From assembly GCA_964557715.1 (NCBI GenBank), contig CAZLAP010000046.1:1-18358 (forward strand): a stretch of 18,358 nt of DNA, in the 5' to 3' direction. The notes below the pieces were generated by a model that was given only the letters and a program-made list of their open reading frames with translations, had not been told where the DNA came from and did not search any database. The DNA comes from CAZLAP01 sp964557715. Lineage in GTDB: Bacteria; Patescibacteriota; Minisyncoccia; Minisyncoccales; RBG-13-42-11. Shown here piece after piece: positions 14,210 through 18,358 of the stretch (positions are counted from its first letter, which is position 1; each line of letters opens with the position of its first letter). The position numbers were made by a program, and so were the translations under genes.

Positions 14210-14241
14210 CCTTGGCTAAGCCGAGCTCGGCTTAGCCAAGG
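14210..14241. repeat. Perfect 32-bp palindrome after the HAD gene
   Basis: CCTTGGCTAAGCCGAG is followed at once by its exact reverse complement, with no spacer. It starts 4 bp past the HAD stop. Neither strand has a clear T run directly after it, so it may be a cruciform or protein site rather than a simple terminator. Confidence 0.85.
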
Positions 14242-14244
14242 CTT

Positions 14245-14868
14245 TTATAATCCGTCTCGGTCGGCTAGCTTTTCTAAATGATAAAGAATATTTTGATCTT
14301 GGGTGATAAGACACGCCACCCCACCTAATTCAGTAAAAATCTTACACACATTATCTGAATCATCGAAAAGAATGCAGCTTTGGATTGGGATACCATATCT
14401 CTTCGTATATTTAAGGAATATTTCTCCTCCATTATCTTTTTTGTGTATGTTCTCGTAGAAGGAATTACTAATGTGATCAAAGTAGTTTTCTAACGCTAAA
14501 GCTGGCTGAGTGAATCGGCTAAAACTATCCATGTTGCCTGTTATCAGTATGACCATATATCTGTTTCGCAAACGATTTAGCATCTCCAACGCTTTTTTCG
14601 ACACCTGCATAGTTTTGCAGTCATTAACGAAAAGATCCCACAACTCTTTAGGAGGCATCCCTGTTTTCTCCGAAACAATTTTATTTATTTCTTCGGCGGA
14701 ATATTTACCGCGCATCCAATCGTTTACGAGAGTTGTGTCGTTTCTAAAAAGTAACTCCTGTACTTTTTCGTGTTCATCTGGTGGCAAGCTACGCCAATAT
14801 CGGTCGTGACATAGAGTTCCGTCAAAATCACAAAAAAGAATTGGTTTAGTATTCTCTATATGGGACAT
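14245..14868 (-). CDS. HAD-superfamily phosphatase-like hydrolase
   Basis: Haloacid-dehalogenase-type hydrolases transfer phosphate through an aspartyl intermediate. From the ATG at 14868 the product is 207 aa. Motif I FCDFDGTLCHD lies near 12-22, giving the nucleophile and acid Asp pair. A helical cap with many acidic residues follows. Motif II is LITGN near 108, motif III probably the Lys in HKKDNGG, and motif IV LFDDSDN near 166. The layout resembles small phosphatases such as phosphoserine-phosphatase relatives; the substrate cannot be assigned. GGTGA lies 5 bp before the chosen ATG, whereas the upstream ATG at 14889 has no such site. The C-terminus LADRDGL is encoded by the shared GC-rich repeat. 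Confidence 0.8.
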   Translation of the reverse strand: MSHIENTKPILFCDFDGTLCHDRYWRSLPPDEHEKVQELLFRNDTTLVNDWMRGKYSAEEINKIVSEKTGMPPKELWDLFVNDCKTMQVSKKALEMLNRLRNRYMVILITGNMDSFSRFTQPALALENYFDHISNSFYENIHKKDNGGEIFLKYTKRYGIPIQSCILFDDSDNVCKIFTELGGVACLITQDQNILYHLEKLADRDGL

Positions 14869-14933
14869 TTTAATCACCCGACTTAGCATATGATGGCTGC
14901 GGGGCCTGGGGGCGATGAGTTACCTGGCTGATT

Positions 14934-15176
14934 TTAAGAATTTATTAAAATCAGCTTCTTTTCTCTTCGCCAGCCTTTAATTTCGTGTTCTCTTTGTCTC
15001 GCCTCTTTTAATGTTTTAAATTCTTCTGAACGTCTTAAAATAACCGGCCTGCGAAGCTTGGTATAACGGGCTCCCCATTTTGATTCATTATGTTGTTTTA
15101 TTCTTTTCTCTAAATTATTTGTGCATCCCACATAAAATGAGTTATCGGCACATTCAAGGATATAAACGTAAAACAT
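14934..15176 (-). CDS. GIY-YIG endonuclease-like protein (URI family)
   Basis: The 80-aa product is a single GIY-YIG domain. YVYILECADNSFYVGCT at 3-19 carries the GIY and YIG counterparts (YVY and YVG). The catalytic Arg is in EKRIKQHN near 23-30, and a Glu lies in REHEIKGW near 62-69. Small proteins of this type are common and often multicopy in CPR and Bacteroidota genomes, frequently just downstream of tRNA genes, as here (family knowledge). The gene lies after tRNA-Gln, separated by a hairpin-rich leader. A copy of the tRNA-Gln 3' end lies 30-40 bp beyond its stop, suggesting a mobile cassette. Confidence 0.88.
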   Translation of the reverse strand: MFYVYILECADNSFYVGCTNNLEKRIKQHNESKWGARYTKLRRPVILRRSEEFKTLKEARQREHEIKGWRREKKLILINS

Positions 15177-15215
15177 AGATAGGGCCCTTCTACTTCGCTA
15201 TGCTCAGCATCAGGG

Positions 15216-15282
15216 ACTTCTTCTTTTTATATATATGGCCGGAGGCACTGATGAGCCTCCGTCGTAAAGGAGGCGAAGAAGT
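15216..15282. other. Inverted-repeat leader between tRNA-Gln and the GIY-YIG gene
   Basis: ACTTCTTC (15216-15223) pairs with GAAGAAGT (15275-15282), enclosing a hairpin GGAGGC-ACTGATGA-GCCTCC wholly within 15241-15260. The outer arm ends directly against the tRNA-Gln 3' end. Such a structure could be an element end or a processing signal. Confidence 0.5.
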
Positions 15283-15283
15283 G

Positions 15284-15354
15284 CTGCGGGGCTAGGATTC
15301 GAACCTAGATACCATCTTCCAGAGAGATGTGTCCTACCGTTAGACGACCCCGCA
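15284..15354 (-). tRNA. tRNA-Gln (anticodon CTG)
   Basis: A 71-nt cloverleaf: acceptor TGCGGGG/CCCCGCA with U1-A72 and discriminator G73 as in bacterial tRNA-Gln, D-stem GTCT/GGAC, anticodon stem CATCT/AGATG around CTCTGGA (anticodon CUG), and T-arm CTAGG-TTCGAAT-CCTAG. CCA is not encoded. It begins 3 nt after the ftsX stop and is probably on the same transcript. Confidence 0.95.
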
Positions 15355-15357
15355 AAA

Positions 15358-16266
15358 CTAAACTTTAAGGTATTTTCTTACGGCAATCAAGCTGGAAACA
15401 ACTCCCAAAGCTATTCCGGTCAACAGCTGAATGAATAAAATTGACCAAAAATTGGCGGCAAAAAAACCAAGAAGCCCAAATCCAGGAAATAAAGCTTCTG
15501 CTCTGGAATTGAAACCCCAGGACAATAAAGCAAGAAGAACAAGGCAAATTAAAGCTGAAAAAAATCCGCAAATTGCACCCTGAGCCAAGAAAGGGCCCCT
15601 GATAAACCAGCTGCTGGCTCCCACTAATTTCTGAATTTTTATTTCTTCTCTTGAGTTGTAAATTGACAGCCTAATAGCGTTGAAAGCAACCAAAACAGCA
15701 ACAATAATCAAAATTATTGAAAAAACAATACCTGCTTTGCTGAAAGCCGAAGTTGCCGCAAAAACGCTTTCAATTACCGGCTTTCTTTCATAGTAGTCAA
15801 TCTTCTCAATCAGATAATTGAACGGAGAGCTTTCCAAAAAACCTACCACAGTTTCGTACTGCTGCGCCTGAAAGGCTTTGACGCCCAAAGAAGACAAAAA
15901 AGGATTTGCTCCCACTTCCTGCAACGATTCCATTAAAACCGGATTATTTTTGTGCTTTTCAATGAATTTTTGAAGAGCTCCCTCTTTTGAAACGTAGTTA
16001 ACTTCTTTAACTTCCGGAATTTTAGCCAGTTCGCTTTTGGCTTTAAGAATATCTTCCTCCATCGCCTCATTTTTAAAATAAACGGAAACATCAACCCTTT
16101 CTTCTATGTTGGAAACCAAAAATTGGCTTATATCTTTCAAAAGAAAAAGCGAGCTTATGGCGAATATGGCCATTGTCATAATAAAAACATTGGCAACAAT
16201 CATGCCTCCGTTGCGCGTTAAGCTCTGCCAGCCGAAACGAAATACTCTTTTAAGCGAAACAAACAT
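15358..16266 (-). CDS. ftsX: Cell division ABC-transporter-like permease FtsX
   Basis: FtsX is the membrane partner of FtsE. Together they couple the divisome to activation of peptidoglycan hydrolases. The 302-aa protein has an N-terminal cytoplasmic segment with FRFGWQSLTRNGGM (a family hallmark), a first helix near 21-45, and an extracellular domain to about 170. Three more helices lie near 178-200, 225-250 and 270-295, the expected four-helix topology. SREEIKIQKLVGAS near 204-217 is the conserved cytoplasmic FtsX loop. It starts 5 bp after ftsE and ends 3 nt before tRNA-Gln. No hydrolase gene is adjacent. Confidence 0.93.
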   Translation of the reverse strand: MFVSLKRVFRFGWQSLTRNGGMIVANVFIMTMAIFAISSLFLLKDISQFLVSNIEERVDVSVYFKNEAMEEDILKAKSELAKIPEVKEVNYVSKEGALQKFIEKHKNNPVLMESLQEVGANPFLSSLGVKAFQAQQYETVVGFLESSPFNYLIEKIDYYERKPVIESVFAATSAFSKAGIVFSIILIIVAVLVAFNAIRLSIYNSREEIKIQKLVGASSWFIRGPFLAQGAICGFFSALICLVLLALLSWGFNSRAEALFPGFGLLGFFAANFWSILFIQLLTGIALGVVSSLIAVRKYLKV

Positions 16267-16271
16267 AGTTT

Positions 16272-16952
16272 TTATAGAATGAAGCGGCCTATTTTTTCAT
16301 CTCTAATTATTTTTCCCTCGTGAAGGGTAAGCGTCCTTTTTTTTAAATAATTAATTATTTCTTTGTTATGGGTAGATAAAATTATAGTTGTTCCGAATTC
16401 ATTGATTTTCGTTAAAAGCCGCACAATGTCCAAAGTATGATAAGGATCAAGATTGCCCGTCGGCTCGTCTGCCAAAATAATTTCCGGCCTGTGAACCAAA
16501 GCCCGGGCAATAGCCACTCTCTGTTTTTCTCCGCCGGAAAGCTGAGCGGGAAAATTATGAGCCTTCCCGGCCAAATTAACAATATCCAGAACCTCAGCCA
16601 CATCCCTGGCGATCTCAAGCTCAGAAGCGCCGGTTGCCTCCAAAGCATAAGCTATATTCTCATAAGCGGTTTTAAAAGGAAGCAACCTGTAATCTTGAAA
16701 AACAGCTCCGATTTTTCTTCTTAATTTATATAAATTATCAGGCTTAATTTCCTGAATATTTTGGTTGTCAAAAAAAATTCTGCCGCTGGTCGGTTTTTCT
16801 TCTTCCAGAAGAAGCTTCAACAGAGTAGTTTTGCCTGCTCCTGATTTGCCGACAAGACAAATAAATTCCTTCGGCTCAATGCCAAAAGAAACGTCCTCCA
16901 AGGCAACGGTGTTTGGCAAATATATTTTGCTGACGTTTTGAAATTTTACCAT
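16272..16952 (-). CDS. ftsE: Cell division ATP-binding protein FtsE
   Basis: FtsE is the ABC ATPase that drives FtsX. The 226 aa match the family length. Walker A GKSGAGKT is at 35-42, Q-loop Gln86 in VFQDYRLLP, signature LSGGEKQR at 138-145, Walker B IILADEPTG at 158-166 and switch His195 in STHN. The VFQDYRLL block is characteristic of FtsE. It begins 4 bp after the prfB stop, so prfB-ftsE-ftsX forms one operon. Confidence 0.95.
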   Translation of the reverse strand: MVKFQNVSKIYLPNTVALEDVSFGIEPKEFICLVGKSGAGKTTLLKLLLEEEKPTSGRIFFDNQNIQEIKPDNLYKLRRKIGAVFQDYRLLPFKTAYENIAYALEATGASELEIARDVAEVLDIVNLAGKAHNFPAQLSGGEKQRVAIARALVHRPEIILADEPTGNLDPYHTLDIVRLLTKINEFGTTIILSTHNKEIINYLKKRTLTLHEGKIIRDEKIGRFIL

Positions 16953-16956
16953 TTTT

Positions 16957-18043
16957 TTAAATTCTTATTTGGGCGTTAATAAATTGCTCTAAATCTCCGT
17001 CTAAAACAGCTTCTACGCTGGAAGTTTCCGTATTTGTCCTTAAATCCTTGACCATTTTGTAAGGATGCAAAACATAGCTTCTTATTTGATTTCCCCAGCT
17101 GGCTGAAATCTTGTCCCCTTTTATCTCTGACATTTTTTTCTTTTTTTCTTTTTGCTGAAGCAGATAAATCTTGGAAATGAGCTGCTGCATTGCTTTTTTT
17201 CTGTTGCTGCCCTGCAGCCTTTCCGACTGGCAGGCAGCTACAATTCTTGTCGGCAAATGGGTGATCCTTACCGAAGTCTCTCTTTTGTTGACATACTGGC
17301 CCCCCGGACCTGAAGCGCGGTAAAAATCAACTTTTAAATCATCCGGCTTGATTTCAATCTCGTCTTCCTTTTCAATCTCAGGCAGTACTTCCACCAAAGC
17401 GAAGGAAGTGTGGCGGAGCTGCTTGGCGGAAAAAGGAGAAATCCTCACCAACCTGTGAACCCCTGTTTCTTTTTTTAAAAAACCGTAAGCATACGGCCCT
17501 TTTATTTCCAAGGAAGCCTGTTTCATTCCTATTCTTCCTTCCGGACCTCCGGCCTGGCCAAAAGATTGGTGAAGAATTTTTACCTGGAATCCTTTGGCAA
17601 GGCAATATCTTTCATACATTCTTAGCAGCATTGTTGCCCAATCCTGGCTGTCCTGGCCGCCCGACCCGGCATAAATTGATAAAATCGCGTTTCCTCTGTC
17701 ATATTTCCCGGGAAGAAAAATTTTAAATTCTTCTTTCTTTATCTTGTTTTCAAATCTTTCTATCTCTTTTTCCAAGACCCCTTCCTCTTCTCCCAACTCT
17801 TTTAGCTTCACGATGTCTTCAATTTCTTTCTTTAAAATCGCGAACGCTTTTACCTCTTCGCCATATTCGTTTAATTTTTGCGCCGTTTCTTTCGCCTTTT
17901 CGCTTTCCTGCCAAAAATTAGGTTCTTGAACTTCTTTTTCCAGCTTTTTAATTGTCTCTTGTTTTTTTCCTATTTCAAAGACAGTCTCCCAATTTAAGGA
18001 GCTTTTTTTGCAAATCTTTAATTTTCTGAACAATATCCGCCAT
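16957..18043 (-). CDS. prfB: Peptide chain release factor 2, expressed through a programmed +1 frameshift
   Basis: RF2 reads UGA and UAA and releases the peptide. The 0-frame starts at the ATG at 18043 and encodes 22 residues ending LKLGDCL. It meets CTT-TGA (17980-17975). Skipping one T joins EIGKKQETIKKLEKEV in the main frame, giving 361 aa. In that full product the SPF tripeptide is at 202-204 and GGQ at 247-249, within a few residues of E. coli RF2 (205 and 250). The junction GDCL|EIGKK aligns with the E. coli junction RGYL|DYDAKK. A GGGAG lies 5 nt before the CTT as the internal Shine-Dalgarno element. A start at 18033 in the main frame alone would give a wrong N-terminus. The site autoregulates RF2 level. 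ftsE follows after 4 bp. Confidence 0.95.
17975..17990 (-). promoter_or_regulatory. prfB +1 frameshift site (CTT-TGA with internal SD)
   Basis: On the minus strand the order is GGGAG, ACTGT, CTT, TGA. CUU in the P site can slip by one base onto UUU when RF2 is scarce. E. coli has three bases between its AGGGGG and CTT; here the spacing is five. Confidence 0.9.
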
Positions 18044-18082
18044 AATTGTTAATTTTATCACAATCTTTGAAAAAAATAAAAG

Positions 18083-18153
18083 AGCCCCTTGTCAGAATTG
18101 AACTGACGTCTATGGTTTACGAAACCATTGCTTTGCCACTAAGCTAAGGCGGC
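18083..18153 (-). tRNA. tRNA-Thr (anticodon CGT)
   Basis: 71 nt. Anticodon stem ATGGT/ACCAT encloses TTCGTAA (anticodon CGU, codon ACG). The D-stem is GCTT/AAGC and the T-arm GTCAG-TTCAATT-CTGAC. The acceptor is flawed: 5' GCCGCCT against 3' AAGGGGC leaves mismatches at positions 4-69 (G-G) and 6-67 (C-A). CCA is not encoded. Confidence 0.88.
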
Positions 18154-18154
18154 G

Positions 18155-18225
18155 AGCGAGAGAGGGGAATCGAACCCCCATCTGTTCCTTGGGAAGGAAC
18201 CATTCTGCCACTGAACCACTCTCGC
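18155..18225 (-). tRNA. tRNA-Gly (anticodon CCC)
   Basis: 71 nt. Perfect acceptor GCGAGAG/CTCTCGC, anticodon stem GTTCC/GGAAC around TTCCCAA (anticodon CCC), T-arm with TTCGATT. CCA is not encoded. Only one base separates its 3' end from the 5' end of tRNA-Thr, so the two must be cut from one precursor. Confidence 0.94.
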
Positions 18226-18230
18226 GAAAG

Positions 18231-18358
18231 TTAAAAACCTATTTTTTCAGTAAAACTTTTCCAAAAATTGCCTAAGCCTTCGAAAAATCCGGAAAAAATG
18301 TTCTTCTCTTCCGGAGTAGAATCATTTTTCTCTTCCGGAGGCACGATGACAATAGCTT
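18231..18358 (-). CDS. C-terminal end of an unknown protein (partial)
   Basis: An open minus-strand frame enters from the window edge and ends at TAA (18231-18233), giving 42 visible residues. They start with IVIVPPEEKN, repeat a PEEKN unit (PPEEKN, TPEEKN) and end FWKSFTEKIGF. The hydrophobic start, Pro/Glu/Lys linker and aromatic tail suggest a membrane or surface protein, but no family can be assigned. It ends 5 bp before tRNA-Gly. Confidence 0.6.
   Translation of the reverse strand, partial: AIVIVPPEEKNDSTPEEKNIFSGFFEGLGNFWKSFTEKIGF

Noticed and set aside
16957..18033. prfB as an unshifted ORF from 18033
   Set aside because: Its first 19 residues do not resemble RF2, while the leader frame plus +1 shift at CTT-TGA does.
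1..18358. CRISPR array, insertion sequence or transposase gene
   Set aside because: No regularly spaced repeats and no transposase or integrase ORF were found; the only mobile-type gene is the GIY-YIG protein.

Overview
The window is an AT-rich piece of a bacterial chromosome. Almost every gene I can support lies on the minus strand. The gene set, many very small ORFs, tRNAs without an encoded CCA, a GIY-YIG gene directly after a tRNA, and frequent A-rich, Shine-Dalgarno-poor starts suggest a Candidate Phyla Radiation (Patescibacteria/Parcubacteria-type) genome. That placement is inference from style and content, not proof. RF2 and FtsEX are bacterial. UGA is a stop codon here, because the prfB recoding site depends on it.

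Right end (about 15.3-18.36 kb), a conserved block read right to left: the C-terminus of an unknown protein, tRNA-Gly(CCC), tRNA-Thr(CGT), prfB with its programmed +1 frameshift, ftsE, ftsX and tRNA-Gln(CTG). These genes serve translation termination and division-linked control of cell-wall hydrolysis.

Middle (about 9.2-15.2 kb), an accessory mosaic: a GIY-YIG cassette bounded by copies of the tRNA-Gln 3' end, a HAD phosphatase-like protein, an FMN split-barrel protein, a possible BECR-fold nuclease and a Cys/His protein. Next come a 328-nt structured RNA gene with its own promoter and terminator, a twin-CX3C membrane protein, and a run of seven small, mostly membrane, proteins. Repeats, hairpins and terminators separate these units, so the region looks built from independently acquired modules.

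Left part (1-9.0 kb), a more ordinary core: a guanylate-kinase-like protein overlapping a zinc-ribbon gene, truD overlapping a preA-like dehydrogenase, a CYTH-domain protein, a 457-bp non-coding gap with tRNA-end-like debris, typA with a good promoter, and a UvrD-type helicase fused to an iron-sulfur nuclease.

The most interesting item is the structured RNA at 12.07-12.43 kb. It contains a T-arm-like hairpin and a stretch resembling the L1 stalk of 23S rRNA. Second is an 82-nt three-way-junction element whose G-U pairs point to the plus strand.
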